Position numbers and translations under genes: made by a program. Positions 9,595 through 18,185 of a stretch of DNA of 64,000 nt are shown piece by piece. The notes beneath the pieces are model-generated. The model did not search any database and was not told the origin of the DNA. It saw only the letters and a list, made by a program, of their open reading frames with translations. Origin of the DNA: Rhodanobacter sp. OK091 (lineage in GTDB: Bacteria > Pseudomonadota > Gammaproteobacteria > Xanthomonadales > Rhodanobacteraceae); assembly GCF_900142825.1 (NCBI RefSeq), contig NZ_FRCH01000001.1:1054001-1118000 (forward strand). Reading direction: 5' to 3'. The number at the start of each line of letters is the position of its first letter. Position 1 is the first letter of the stretch.

Positions 9595-9616
9595 GTTGCA
9601 ACGCGACGTGTGCAAC
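9595..9616. promoter_or_regulatory. Candidate operator between GH92 and lacI-type genes
   Basis: A perfect 6-base inverted repeat, GTTGCA-N10-TGCAAC, lies in the 131-base gap between the divergent mannosidase and LacI-family genes. A LacI dimer acting on both directions would be expected to bind here. The spacing is wider than in classical LacI-family sites with a central CG, so this is tentative. Confidence 0.3.
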
Positions 9617-9662
9617 TGCGTCGATAAGTTACATTTGGATCGTTCTAATCAGGCAAAACCGC

Positions 9663-10715
9663 ATGTCGAGCCATACCCCGATTGGCCGCAAAGTGACTTT
9701 GAACGACATCGCCGCAGGCTGCGACGTGTCGCGCGCCACCGTGTCGCTGGTACTGCGGGGCAGCCCGCTGGTACACAAGCTCACGCGCGCGCGCGTCGAA
9801 GAGGAGCTGCGCCGGCAAGGCTATGTCTATAACCGTGCCGCGGCCAATCTGCGCCGACGGAGTTCGTCCAGCATCGCACTGATCCTGAACGATCTGGCGA
9901 ATCCGTTCTTCGCCGAATTCGCCGCCGGCGTGGATGAAGCGCTGGGCGCAGCCGGCTTTGTCACCTTGCTAGGCTGCACCGGCGAATCGGCCGAGCGCGA
10001 ACAGGCCGTACTGGGTTCGCTGCTGGAACACGGCCCCGGCGGCATCATCCTGTCGCCGGCCGAGCACAGCAATGCGCATGACGTGCTGGCCGTGGTCGGC
10101 AAGCGCGCGCCGTTGCTGCTGTTCAACCGAGAACTGGGCGGCGCCCTGCCCGAGTTCGCGCACTGGGATCAGCTGATGCTGGACAACCAGCGTGGCGCCC
10201 GGTTGGCGACCGAGCACCTGATTGCCCGCGGCCACCAGCGCATCGCATTCTTCGGCGGCCATCAGGACTCCAGTTCATGCCGGCAGCGGCATGCCGGTTA
10301 TGTCGAAGCGATGCGCGCGGCCAAGCTGCGCATCGAGCCGGACTGGCGCATCGAATGCGCGCCGACCCGCCTCGATGCCGCCCACCGCACCAGCGCGCTG
10401 TTCGACGCCACCCATGTGCCGACCGCGGCGGTCTGCTACAACGATGCTGTCGCGCTGGGGTTGATGCTCGGTCTCCATCAGCGCGGATTGCGCCCAGGCA
10501 GAGATTTCGCATTGACCGGCTTCGACGACATCGCCGAGGCCGCACTGGGCATGCCGCCGCTGACCACCATGTCGACGGCGCCGCACGAGCGCGGCCGGCA
10601 GGCGGCCCAGTTGGTGTTGCAGCGACTGCAGCAACCGCAGGCGGCCAGCCGCCAGACCATCGCACCGGTGCAACTGGTGGTGCGCGAAAGCAGCTGTCCA
10701 CCACCTAACGCTTGA
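9663..10715 (+). CDS. LacI-family transcriptional regulator of mannose genes
   Basis: A 350-residue DNA-binding repressor. The N-terminal helix-turn-helix is VTLNDIAAGCDVSRATVSLV with hinge residues after it, followed by a periplasmic-binding-protein-like effector domain (GPGGIILSPAEH, LIARGHQRIAFFGGH, FALTGFDDIAEA). The frame is open to 9579, but the ATG at 9663 places the HTH at the usual distance from the start. It heads an operon with a sugar permease, a fructokinase and an epimerase/isomerase and faces a GH92 mannosidase. The effector is therefore inferred to be mannose, mannobiose or a phosphorylated product. The next gene starts 24 bases downstream. Confidence 0.9.
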   Translation: MSSHTPIGRKVTLNDIAAGCDVSRATVSLVLRGSPLVHKLTRARVEEELRRQGYVYNRAAANLRRRSSSSIALILNDLANPFFAEFAAGVDEALGAAGFVTLLGCTGESAEREQAVLGSLLEHGPGGIILSPAEHSNAHDVLAVVGKRAPLLLFNRELGGALPEFAHWDQLMLDNQRGARLATEHLIARGHQRIAFFGGHQDSSSCRQRHAGYVEAMRAAKLRIEPDWRIECAPTRLDAAHRTSALFDATHVPTAAVCYNDAVALGLMLGLHQRGLRPGRDFALTGFDDIAEAALGMPPLTTMSTAPHERGRQAAQLVLQRLQQPQAASRQTIAPVQLVVRESSCPPPNA

Positions 10716-10738
10716 ACTCACTTTTTTGGGGAATTCGC

Positions 10739-12073
10739 ATGGCTTTCGCCACTCCTTTATCACCGACGCCCGACACCGCCCGATCGGGTGAGCGCTATAC
10801 CGACAACCCGATGGCGATGGGCGTGCTCACCACCATCTTCTTCATGTGGGGCTTCCTCACCTGCCTCAACGACATCCTGATCCCGCATCTGAAGTCGATC
10901 TTCCAGCTGAGCTATGCCGAAGTGATGCTGGTGCAGTTCACCTTCTTCGGCGCGTACTTCCTGATGGCCATGCCGGCCGGCCGGCTGGTCGCCGCGCTGG
11001 GCTACAAGAAAGGCATCGTCGCCGGCCTGGCGATCGCCGGCCTCGGTGCGATCGGCTTCTGGCCAGCGGCTGGCCTGCATCTGTATCCGGCTTTCCTGGG
11101 TGCGCTGTTCGTGCTGGCGACCGGGATCACGGTGCTGCAAGTGGCTGCCAATCCCTATGTGGCACTGCTCGGCCCGGAGCGGACCAGCTCCAGCCGGCTC
11201 ACCCTGGCGCAGGCGCTGAACTCGCTCGGCACCACCCTTGCGCCGCGGTTCGGCAGCCTGCTGATCCTGTCCAGCGTGGTCCTCGCACCAGCCGAACTGG
11301 CGAAGCTGGCGCCGGCCCAGCAACTGGTCTACCAGACCCAGCAGGCGCAAGCGGTACAAGGGCCCTACATCGGGCTGGCGGTGGTGCTGTTCCTGCTGGC
11401 CGTCTTCGTGTGGCTGTTCCGCCTGCCTGCGCTGACCGAAGCCACCGACAAGGGCGACCACGCCAGGCACAGCTTCGCGGAGGTGCTGCGCCATCCGCAC
11501 GTGCTGTTCGGCGTGCTGGGCATCTTCTTTTACGTCGGCGCCGAGGTGTCGATCGGCAGCTTCATGGTGAATTACCTGTCGATGCCCGACATCGGCCACA
11601 TGAGCGAGCAGCAGGCCGCCAATTACGTGTCCTGGTACTGGGGCGGCGCGATGATCGGGCGCTTCATCGGTTCGGCCTTGATGGCGAAATTCTCGCCGCG
11701 CCGGCTGCTCGCCCTGTTCGGCCTGATCAACGCGCTGCTGGTGCTGACCACCATGTTGAGCACCGGCAGCGTGGCCATGTACAGCATCATCGCGATCGGC
11801 CTGTTCAACTCGATCATGTTTCCGACCATCTTCGCGCTCGGCATCGAACGGCTGGGACCGATGACCAGCAAGGCCTCCAGCCTGCTGATCATGGCCATCG
11901 TGGGCGGTGCGATCGTTCCTTACGTGCAAGGCGTGCTTGCCGATCACATCGGCCTGCAGCACGCATTCTTCCTGCCGCTGCTGTGCTATCTGTACATCGT
12001 GTTCTACGGCATCAGCGGCTCGAGAATCCGCAGCACCCCGGCATCGGACCTCAGCGGGAACAAACAGGCATGA
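10739..12073 (+). CDS. FHS-type MFS sugar/proton symporter
   Basis: A 444-residue inner-membrane permease with about 12 transmembrane helices. NPMAMGVLTTIFFMWGFLTCLNDILIPH at the start (residues 22 onward) and GITVLQVAANPYVALLGP in helix 5 are signatures of the FucP/GluP (fucose-glucose/galactose:H+ symporter) family. GGGGAATT just upstream serves as ribosome site for the ATG at 10739. Its stop overlaps the start of the fructokinase gene (ATGA). The context points to mannose import; family members also carry glucose, galactose, fucose or GlcNAc, so specificity is inferred from neighbours only. Confidence 0.9.
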   Translation: MAFATPLSPTPDTARSGERYTDNPMAMGVLTTIFFMWGFLTCLNDILIPHLKSIFQLSYAEVMLVQFTFFGAYFLMAMPAGRLVAALGYKKGIVAGLAIAGLGAIGFWPAAGLHLYPAFLGALFVLATGITVLQVAANPYVALLGPERTSSSRLTLAQALNSLGTTLAPRFGSLLILSSVVLAPAELAKLAPAQQLVYQTQQAQAVQGPYIGLAVVLFLLAVFVWLFRLPALTEATDKGDHARHSFAEVLRHPHVLFGVLGIFFYVGAEVSIGSFMVNYLSMPDIGHMSEQQAANYVSWYWGGAMIGRFIGSALMAKFSPRRLLALFGLINALLVLTTMLSTGSVAMYSIIAIGLFNSIMFPTIFALGIERLGPMTSKASSLLIMAIVGGAIVPYVQGVLADHIGLQHAFFLPLLCYLYIVFYGISGSRIRSTPASDLSGNKQA

Positions 12074-13050
12074 CCGAGCGCCCCATCCTGTGCTTCGGCG
12101 AGGCCTTGATCGACCTGCACGCGAACGACCGCGACGATCGCGGCTTCGCCGCCAGCTTCGTGCCGTTCGCCGGTGGCGCCCCCGCGAACGTGGCCGTCGC
12201 CGCCGCCCGGCTCGGCGGCAAGGCGCGCTTCGCCGGCATGCTGGCGCGTGATCGTTTTGGCGATTTCCTGCTCGACAGCCTGCAGCATGCCGGCGTGGGT
12301 ACCGACGACATCGCCCGCACCGAAGCGGCCAACACGGCGCTCGCCTTCGTCACGCTCGATGCGAGCGGCGAACGCAGCTTCAGCTTCTATCGCGAGCACA
12401 CGGCCGACCTGCTGTTCCGCCCGGCCGACTTCCGTGCGGACACGTTCCGCGATATCGCGGTATTCCACGTCTGCTCGAACAGCATGACCGATCCGGCCCT
12501 GGCCGCGACCACGCGCGAAGGCATGCAGCGCGCGCACAACGTCGGCGCGCTGGTCAGCTTCGATGTCAATCTGCGTCCGGCGCTGTGGCCGGCCGATACC
12601 GATCCGCGTCCACTGCTGTGGCCGGCGTTGCATCTGGCCGACGTGGTGAAGATGTCCGCCGAGGAATTCGCGTGGCTCGCGGTGGATGGCGAGCAGGCCG
12701 CGATCGACCGGCTCTGGCTTGGTCGTACACGACTGATCGTGGTGACCGACGGCTCGCGACCGCTGCGCTGGTTCCACCCGGACGCCGAAGGCGAGCTGCC
12801 GTGCTATCCGGTCGAGGCGGTCGATACCACCGCCGCCGGCGATGCCTTCGTCGGCGGCCTGCTGTGCTGCCTGGCCGAGCTCGATGCCGGTCCCCAGCGG
12901 ATCGATCAGCTGGTCACCGAGCTGCCACGCCTGCACGCCATGCTGCGCTTCGCCGCCGCCTGTGGCGCACTGACTGTCACCCGCCAGGGTTCGTTCTCCG
13001 CGATGCCGCGTGGCGACGAAGTACTGGCCTTCATGGAGCAACCGGCATGA
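12070..13050 (+). CDS. PfkB-family sugar kinase, probable fructokinase
   Basis: A 326-residue ribokinase-fold enzyme. The N-terminal CFGEALIDLH and FAGGAPANVAVAAARLGG are the substrate-side PfkB signature; the C-terminal VDTTAAGDAFVGGLL is PfkB signature 2 with the catalytic Asp of the GD motif. The sequence pattern is that of bacterial fructokinases (fructose + ATP to fructose-6-phosphate). Starts and stops overlap by 4 bases with both the permease before it and the epimerase after it, so all three are translationally coupled. Together with the isomerase this gives mannose to fructose to fructose-6-phosphate. Confidence 0.9.
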   Translation: MTERPILCFGEALIDLHANDRDDRGFAASFVPFAGGAPANVAVAAARLGGKARFAGMLARDRFGDFLLDSLQHAGVGTDDIARTEAANTALAFVTLDASGERSFSFYREHTADLLFRPADFRADTFRDIAVFHVCSNSMTDPALAATTREGMQRAHNVGALVSFDVNLRPALWPADTDPRPLLWPALHLADVVKMSAEEFAWLAVDGEQAAIDRLWLGRTRLIVVTDGSRPLRWFHPDAEGELPCYPVEAVDTTAAGDAFVGGLLCCLAELDAGPQRIDQLVTELPRLHAMLRFAAACGALTVTRQGSFSAMPRGDEVLAFMEQPA

Positions 13051-14267
13051 GTGCCGCAACTGTCACGCCCGATTTTCGTTCTGCCGATTTCCTGCGCGAG
13101 CACATCGCGCAGACGATGGCCTTCTACCACCCGCACGCGATCGATCCGGCCGGCGGCTTCTTCCACTACTTCAAGGACGACGGCACAATCTACGATCGCA
13201 GCCATCGGCATCTGGTCAGCAGCACGCGCTTCGTCGTCACCTACGCGCTGGCGGCGATCGAATTCGACAAAGCCGAATACCTCGATGCCGCGCGGCACGG
13301 CCTGCGCTATCTGCGCGAGGTGCACCGCAACCCATACACCGGCGGCTATGCCTGGACGATCCGCGACGAGCAGCCTGAGGACCGCACCAACCACGCCTAT
13401 GGCGTCGCCTTCGTGCTGCTCGCCTACGCCACGGCATTGAAGGCCGGCATCAGCGAAGCGGCGGCCTGGATGGACGAAACCTGGCGCCTGCTGGAGCAGC
13501 ACTACTGGGATGCCGACGCTGGCCTGTATCGCGACGAAGCCGATGCCGACTGGCATTTCAGCGGCTACCGCGGGCAGAACGCGAACATGCACATGTGCGA
13601 GGCGATGCTGGCGGCTTATCAGGCCAGCGACGAACCGCGTTACCTGGAACGCGCACTCGTGCTTGCCGATCACGTGACGCGCCGCCAGGCGGCCAAGGCC
13701 GACGGACTGGTCTGGGAGCATTACGACGCCGACTGGAACATCGACTGGGACTACCATCGCGACGATCCGAAACACCTGTTCCGCCCATGGGGTTTCCAGC
13801 CAGGCCATCAGACCGAATGGGCCAAGCTGCTGATGATCATGGAGCCGCTGCTGCTCGAACGTGGCCGCGAGGAACCCTGGCTGCTGCCGACCGCGACGCA
13901 CCTGTTCGACACTGCCCTGGCGCGTGCATGGGACAACGAACACGGCGGCATCTGCTACGGCTTCGCGCCGGACGGCAGCATCTGCGACGACGACAAGTAT
14001 TTCTGGGTACAGGCCGAATCGCTGGCCGCTGCCGCACTGTTGCACGCGCGCACCGGCGCGGCCGTGTATGACGACTGGTACGGGAAGCTGTGGGCGTACT
14101 CATGGCGGCACTTCGTCGATCACCGCTACGGCGCCTGGTACCGCATCCTGACCCGCGACAACCGCAAGTACGACGACGAAAAGAGCCCGGCCGGCAAGAC
14201 CGACTACCACACCATGGGTGCTTGCTACGAAGTGCTGGCGTTGATCCGTTCCGGCGGCCGTCCGTAA
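13047..14267 (+). CDS. AGE-family epimerase, probable D-mannose isomerase
   Basis: A 406-residue (alpha/alpha)6-barrel protein of the N-acylglucosamine 2-epimerase family. Recognisable blocks include DRSHRHLVSSTRFVVTYALA near the start, NHAYGVAFVLLAYA, NANMHMCEAMLAAY, FRPWGFQPGHQTEWAKLLMI and YFWVQAESLAAAALL; conserved His residues in these blocks form the active site of mannose isomerases and YihS-type enzymes. Coupled to the fructokinase gene by an ATGA overlap. Interconversion of mannose and fructose makes sense of that neighbour and of the GH92 mannosidase. An alternative activity on N-acylglucosamine or cellobiose is less likely in this setting. Confidence 0.88.
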   Translation: MSAATVTPDFRSADFLREHIAQTMAFYHPHAIDPAGGFFHYFKDDGTIYDRSHRHLVSSTRFVVTYALAAIEFDKAEYLDAARHGLRYLREVHRNPYTGGYAWTIRDEQPEDRTNHAYGVAFVLLAYATALKAGISEAAAWMDETWRLLEQHYWDADAGLYRDEADADWHFSGYRGQNANMHMCEAMLAAYQASDEPRYLERALVLADHVTRRQAAKADGLVWEHYDADWNIDWDYHRDDPKHLFRPWGFQPGHQTEWAKLLMIMEPLLLERGREEPWLLPTATHLFDTALARAWDNEHGGICYGFAPDGSICDDDKYFWVQAESLAAAALLHARTGAAVYDDWYGKLWAYSWRHFVDHRYGAWYRILTRDNRKYDDEKSPAGKTDYHTMGACYEVLALIRSGGRP

Positions 14268-14287
14268 TCCGTCGTCGCTTCCCGGGG

Positions 14288-14656
14288 TTACCACCCGATG
14301 CCGGGCATCGCGAGCTGGAGGCCCATGCCCAGATCGAACTGCCCGGAATCCGCCGTCGACCGTTCGCTCACGCATACGCGGCGGTCCCGGGTGGCAACCC
14401 ACAGGTCCACGTTGATCCGGTGCACGAATTCCGCTTTCGTCCGGGCTGCGCGATAGGCGCCGATGCGCTTTTCGATATCGAGCACCCGCGTGACGCGATC
14501 GAGACCGTCGTCGCCCTTGTACCTGTCGCGCAACATGACCTGGATCCGGGTGGCGATGGCATCCAGCGCCGCGATTGGCTTGTCGGCGCCGGATGCGGCC
14601 TGGGTCAGGCCAAGCATCATCACCAGGATGGTGGCAACGCGCACGCCACCGATCAC
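14288..14656 (-). CDS. Secreted protein of unknown function
   Basis: A 122-residue protein I do not recognise. An apparent signal peptide (VATILVMMLGLTQAASGA) is followed by a predicted helical region (about 28-85) rich in Arg and Asp, and a C-terminal stretch with one Cys. The GTG start at 14656 is one base past the stop of the small Cys-rich gene upstream, and AAGGGA lies about 10 bases before it, so the two appear co-translated. It converges with the mannose operon. Confidence 0.55.
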   Translation of the reverse strand: MIGGVRVATILVMMLGLTQAASGADKPIAALDAIATRIQVMLRDRYKGDDGLDRVTRVLDIEKRIGAYRAARTKAEFVHRINVDLWVATRDRRVCVSERSTADSGQFDLGMGLQLAMPGIGW

Positions 14657-14657
14657 G

Positions 14658-14801
14658 TCAGGTGCTTCCCTTGGCGGAGGCCTCGCGCAGCTTTTCTGCG
14701 CATTCCTCGCAGCACGCTTCGACTACATGGCTGCCGATGGTGACCCGGATAGCCGTTTCATCCAGCGCACAATCGCACGCGGCACAGGTTTTCTCGCTCA
14801 T
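14658..14801 (-). CDS. 47-residue Cys-rich (zinc-ribbon-like) protein
   Basis: A very short gene: MSEKTCAACDCALDETAIRV begins it, and the second half contains VEACCEECAEKLREA. Six cysteines fall in two knuckles, C6-x2-C9-x-C11 and C30-C31-x2-C34, as expected for a small Zn- or other metal-binding ribbon of the YHS type. GGAG lies 7 bases before the ATG. Its stop is one base from the start of the secreted protein gene. There is no signal peptide, so it is probably cytoplasmic. The function is unknown; metal sensing or storage is only a guess. Confidence 0.75.
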   Translation of the reverse strand: MSEKTCAACDCALDETAIRVTIGSHVVEACCEECAEKLREASAKGST

Positions 14802-14837
14802 CTCTCATCTCCAGAAGTCACCCTTCACCGGGCGTGC

Positions 14838-15713
14838 TCAGGAGACCACCACCGGCGGCGGCGCGCTGTCGGATTCTTTAGCAGTGTGCGTCTGGGTGGA
14901 TCGGCGAAAATCCGTCGGCGAGCGGCCGAAAGCCTGCCGGAACGCGTAGGCGAAATGGCTGTGGCTGGAGAAACCCAGCTCGGCGGCCAAAGCCGACAGG
15001 TCGTCGTATCGCCCGATGGTGTCGAGCGAGCGCGCCAAGCGCAGTTGCAACTGGTAGCGATAGAGCGGCATGCCCTCGACCTGCCGAAAGACCTGGGTCA
15101 GGTAGACCGGTGAGCTTCCGATCTCCCGCCCAATCTCTGCCAGCGTCCAGCGCCGCGAGAGATCGCTGGCCAGCAGCACTTTCACCCGATCGGCCAGCCG
15201 GCGACGCGCATGCGTGGACGTAGGCTCCCGCGACGTGCGCGGCCCCAGGCTGCGGCAGACCAGGGTCAGCACCAGGGCTTCCGCTTCCAGCGGCTCGATC
15301 GTCCCATTGTCGAGGTTGTGCCGCAGCAGGGCGACAAGAGCTTGCGCACGCGCATCGATGCGCTGCGACTGGCGGCGGAAGACGCTGCGCTCGCCCGGAC
15401 TCATGAGTGCCGCCGGCGCAAGTTCCGCCAGCATCGCCGCGTCCAGGCTCAGCGACAGGCAGGAGTCACCGCCGTCAAGCGGATGGCTGACTTGGTAACC
15501 CTCTCCAGCATTGAAGAACAGCACATGGTTGGCATCGGCCACTACCTGGTCGTTGCCGACATGTCTCATATAAAGGCCGCGGTAGGGGAAGACGAGCTGG
15601 GTGGAGGAGGCGCACTCCTCGACGCTGCGATGACGACACTCGCCGCCGCAATGCACGTTCCTGAGCGTCAGCGAATCGGTCGACAGCAATGCATGGGATG
15701 TGAGGTTCGACAT
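14838..15713 (-). CDS. AraC-family transcriptional regulator
   Basis: A 291-residue regulator. The N-terminal half is a cupin-like sensor region (LVFPYRGLYMRHVG.., ANHVLFFNAGEGYQVSHP). The C-terminal 100 residues carry two helix-turn-helix motifs, RWTLAEIGREIGSSPVYLTQ and DDLSALAAELGFSSHSHFAY, ending in FRQAFGRSPTDFRR, the AraC signature. The frame is open upstream to 15905, but the ATG at 15713 starts the conserved part. It is divergent from the isocitrate-lyase-like gene and is probably its regulator. Confidence 0.88.
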   Translation of the reverse strand: MSNLTSHALLSTDSLTLRNVHCGGECRHRSVEECASSTQLVFPYRGLYMRHVGNDQVVADANHVLFFNAGEGYQVSHPLDGGDSCLSLSLDAAMLAELAPAALMSPGERSVFRRQSQRIDARAQALVALLRHNLDNGTIEPLEAEALVLTLVCRSLGPRTSREPTSTHARRRLADRVKVLLASDLSRRWTLAEIGREIGSSPVYLTQVFRQVEGMPLYRYQLQLRLARSLDTIGRYDDLSALAAELGFSSHSHFAYAFRQAFGRSPTDFRRSTQTHTAKESDSAPPPVVVS

Positions 15714-15821
15714 GATTCCCGCGCCAGGCCGCGCACCCTCCTGAGGGTTGCGATGAGCGGAGCTTAGCAAGTCCATGCGACTCCGCGCCTGTATCGTCGA
15801 TGCGGTCGCTAAAGATTCTGA

Positions 15822-15837
15822 CAGCGCATCAGCGCTG
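15822..15837. promoter_or_regulatory. Candidate operator, inverted repeat
   Basis: A perfect inverted repeat CAGCGC-N4-GCGCTG lies in the 169-base gap between the divergent AraC-type regulator and the isocitrate-lyase-like gene. Its position suits a regulatory site; AraC proteins often prefer direct repeats, so binding is not assured. Confidence 0.25.
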
Positions 15838-15882
15838 CCAATGGTCTTCTTCACGCACCTCATTCCGTGAACAGAAGAGAAC

Positions 15883-17004
15883 ATGACCATGAATCGCGAA
15901 CACATCGCTCGTGCGGAGCGTTTCCATCAATTGCACAATGAACCGAGGCCGCTCGTTCTGGCCAATGCCTGGGACGCCGCCAGCGTCAGGATCGTCGAAG
16001 AAGCGGGCGCCCAAGCCATCGGCACCACCAGCGCGGGCATGGCCTGGACGCAGGGTTATTCCGACGGCGAGCAGATGCCCGTCCACGAGCTGCTGGCTGC
16101 CTGCCAGCGCATATGCCGCACCGCGTCCACGCCGGTCAGCGTCGACATCGAACGCGGCTACGGACGCGACGCCAAAGACACCGGCGGCCTGGTGGGTGCG
16201 TTGATGCAGCTAGGCGTGGTGGGCATCAACATTGAGGACGGCACCGATCCAGGTACGCACACTCTTGCCCATCCTTCGATACTCACCCGGCGCATCGCAT
16301 GCGCGCGCGACATGGCCCGACATCATGGCCTGCCCCTCTTCATCAACGCGCGGATCGACACCTATGTCGCCACCGGAACGGAAACAGCGGCGCGCCTCGA
16401 AGAAACACGGCAACGCGCCCTCGCCTATATCGATGCCGGCGCCGATGGCATCTTCGTTCCTGGACTGGCCGACCTGGGCGACATTGCGCATCTCGCTCGC
16501 GCGCTTCCCGTGCCGCTCAACATCTACGCGGGCTATCCCGGCGCGCCCAGCGTGGACGCGCTCCAGCGTGCAGGCGCACGGCGCATCAGCCTCGGCTGTG
16601 GCCCCATGCAGTCCGTCATGGCGCATCTGGCAAGGATCGCCGCGGAGGCGTTCACCGAGGGGCGCTACGACACCATGGCCACGCACATGCTGACGCCTGC
16701 CCAGGCCAACGCCTTGTTCCGGTCCACGCCAGTACGCGACGACAACACGACGCACAGGGTTCGCCGCACAGGCATGGGAGATGGACCCGTCGGCCTGTTG
16801 TTCGCCCAACCTCGACACAGTGTCCGGCCGAACGGAACTCGCCTCAGTGATGTCGAACTGACCACACGCAACGGCATGCACAAGACGACGGTGCCTGGCG
16901 TGGCCAGAGGCAGCGCAAGGCCCGGGCTTGCGCAACAAGCGCTGCGACGGCTCGCCGCGTCGTTTCTCGGCGCATTCGGTGGAACCCGGGCGGGCGGCCG
17001 ATGA
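15883..17004 (+). CDS. Isocitrate lyase/PEP mutase-family protein with an odd C-terminal tail
   Basis: A 373-residue protein. Residues 1-275 follow the ICL/PEP-mutase superfamily: LANAWDAASVRIVEEAGAQA, TTSAGMAW, the metal-site region VSVDIERGYG, GINIEDG, INARIDTY and the ISLGCGPM end. This group cleaves or rearranges carboxyphosphonates or 2-methylisocitrate-like C-C bonds; the Cys-containing lyase loop of true ICL is absent, so the substrate is unknown. Typical relatives end near residue 275; the last 95 residues are Arg/Thr-rich and match no domain I know. AGAAGAG precedes the ATG. The stop overlaps the next start by 4 bases. Confidence 0.82.
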   Translation: MTMNREHIARAERFHQLHNEPRPLVLANAWDAASVRIVEEAGAQAIGTTSAGMAWTQGYSDGEQMPVHELLAACQRICRTASTPVSVDIERGYGRDAKDTGGLVGALMQLGVVGINIEDGTDPGTHTLAHPSILTRRIACARDMARHHGLPLFINARIDTYVATGTETAARLEETRQRALAYIDAGADGIFVPGLADLGDIAHLARALPVPLNIYAGYPGAPSVDALQRAGARRISLGCGPMQSVMAHLARIAAEAFTEGRYDTMATHMLTPAQANALFRSTPVRDDNTTHRVRRTGMGDGPVGLLFAQPRHSVRPNGTRLSDVELTTRNGMHKTTVPGVARGSARPGLAQQALRRLAASFLGAFGGTRAGGR

Positions 17005-17969
17005 TGCGTCGGCGCCGGCAGGCGATGGCATGGCTGGTCACCTGGGGGTATTTCGCCGCAACGACCGGCGCGGCTGCCGAGGCGGCAGTGCCGGCGGACA
17101 GCGACCACCAGTCACGCGAGGAAGCGTGGTGGACCGGCCCCATGATGGCCAACTCGGCCGCGGCGCTGCCGCAAGGCCATTACCTCATCGAGCCGTACCT
17201 CTACGACGTGCACTCGTCGCACACCGACAGCTTCGGATCGCTGACCTACATGGAGTACGGCATCACCGACCGCCTGACGGCGGGGATGATTCCGACCTTC
17301 GGCTACACCCGGATGGCGAACGGACCCGGCAGCGCGGGGGTCGGCACCGGCGACCTGAATCTCCTGGCGCAATACAGCCTGACGCAGTTCCAGGATGGCA
17401 GCGCCATGCCGGCGATCGCCTTGATGGTGCAGGAAACCGTGCCCACCGGCAGGTACGACCAGCTCGACCATCGACCCGCCAACGCCCACGGCGAGGGCTC
17501 GTTCACGACCACCGTGCAACTCAACACGCAGACCTACTTCTGGGTGCCGAACGGCAGGATCCTGCGCATGCGCTTCAACATCGGCCGATCCATTTCACGC
17601 AGGACGCGCGTCGACAACGCAAGCGTCTACGGTACGCCTGCCGGCTTCCGGGGATACGCACGCCCCGGCGATTCATTCGCGGTGAACGCCGCGTGGGAGT
17701 ACAGCCTGACACGGCACTGGGTGCTGGCCTTCGACCTGGCATACCGGCACACGCTGGGTGCCCGGGTGGATGGCGCCATTTCTGTTGCGGGCACAGCGAC
17801 GCCACTGATCCATCGAGCACGATCCAGCGAGAGCTTCGGGTTCGCACCCGCGATCGAGTACAACTGGCGCAGCAATCTCGGCGTACTGGTCGGCGTCCGC
17901 GTATTCACCGGCGGCCACAACAACCCCACGACTGTTACGCCGGCGATCGCGCTGAACTATGTCCATTAA
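17001..17969 (+). CDS. Outer-membrane protein, phenol-MetA-like transporter family
   Basis: A 322-residue exported protein. An N-terminal signal (MAWLVTWGYFAATTGAAA) is followed by alternating hydrophobic strands typical of a beta-barrel (YLIEPYLYD, LTAGMIPTFGY, LNTQTYFWVPNG, WVLAFDLAYRHTLG) and a terminal strand ending AIALNYVH. The pattern resembles proteins annotated as MetA-pathway-of-phenol-degradation outer-membrane transporters. ATGA overlap couples it to the lyase-like gene, suggesting an uptake-plus-catabolism pair under the AraC regulator. The cargo is unknown. Confidence 0.7.
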   Translation: MMRRRRQAMAWLVTWGYFAATTGAAAEAAVPADSDHQSREEAWWTGPMMANSAAALPQGHYLIEPYLYDVHSSHTDSFGSLTYMEYGITDRLTAGMIPTFGYTRMANGPGSAGVGTGDLNLLAQYSLTQFQDGSAMPAIALMVQETVPTGRYDQLDHRPANAHGEGSFTTTVQLNTQTYFWVPNGRILRMRFNIGRSISRRTRVDNASVYGTPAGFRGYARPGDSFAVNAAWEYSLTRHWVLAFDLAYRHTLGARVDGAISVAGTATPLIHRARSSESFGFAPAIEYNWRSNLGVLVGVRVFTGGHNNPTTVTPAIALNYVH

Positions 17970-18020
17970 CGAAGTCCGGCCTGCCATCGCCAGGCTGGCG
18001 AGCCTTCGAAGGTTGGACGT

Positions 18021-18123
18021 ACGGGGTTCGCACTGAGCGCGCAGACGGGAGCTAGCCACGTACCAGAACAGTGCCTGCGTCCAGTGCACCTGTGTCCTCG
18101 ATGCGAGCGATGTTGTGTTCGCG
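18021..18123 (-). pseudogene. 3'-end fragment of an NmrA-like reductase gene
   Basis: Read on the minus strand, 18123-18052 encodes REHNIARIEDTGALDAGTV + LVRG and a TAG stop. The intact NmrA-like gene at 25673-26779 ends REHSIAHVEDTSALDARTV + LVRG with the same stop. DNA similarity (roughly four-fifths identical by eye) continues about 30 bases past the stop, to 18021 here and 25643 there. Upstream of residue REH the match fades within some 20 bases. It is therefore a remnant of a second copy, lying in the same orientation 7.6 kb from the intact gene. Confidence 0.75.
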
Positions 18124-18185
18124 CCGCCACCGCGCTCGCTGTGCCGTGGGTTGCCGACAGAGTGCAACCCGTCTCCTCTTCAAGA

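Noticed and set aside
7117..9627. Plus-strand open frame of more than 800 codons opposite the GH92 gene
   Set aside because: It mirrors the GC-rich codon pattern of the real gene, is Arg/His/Gln-rich, has no recognisable domain, and the minus-strand product matches GH92 throughout.
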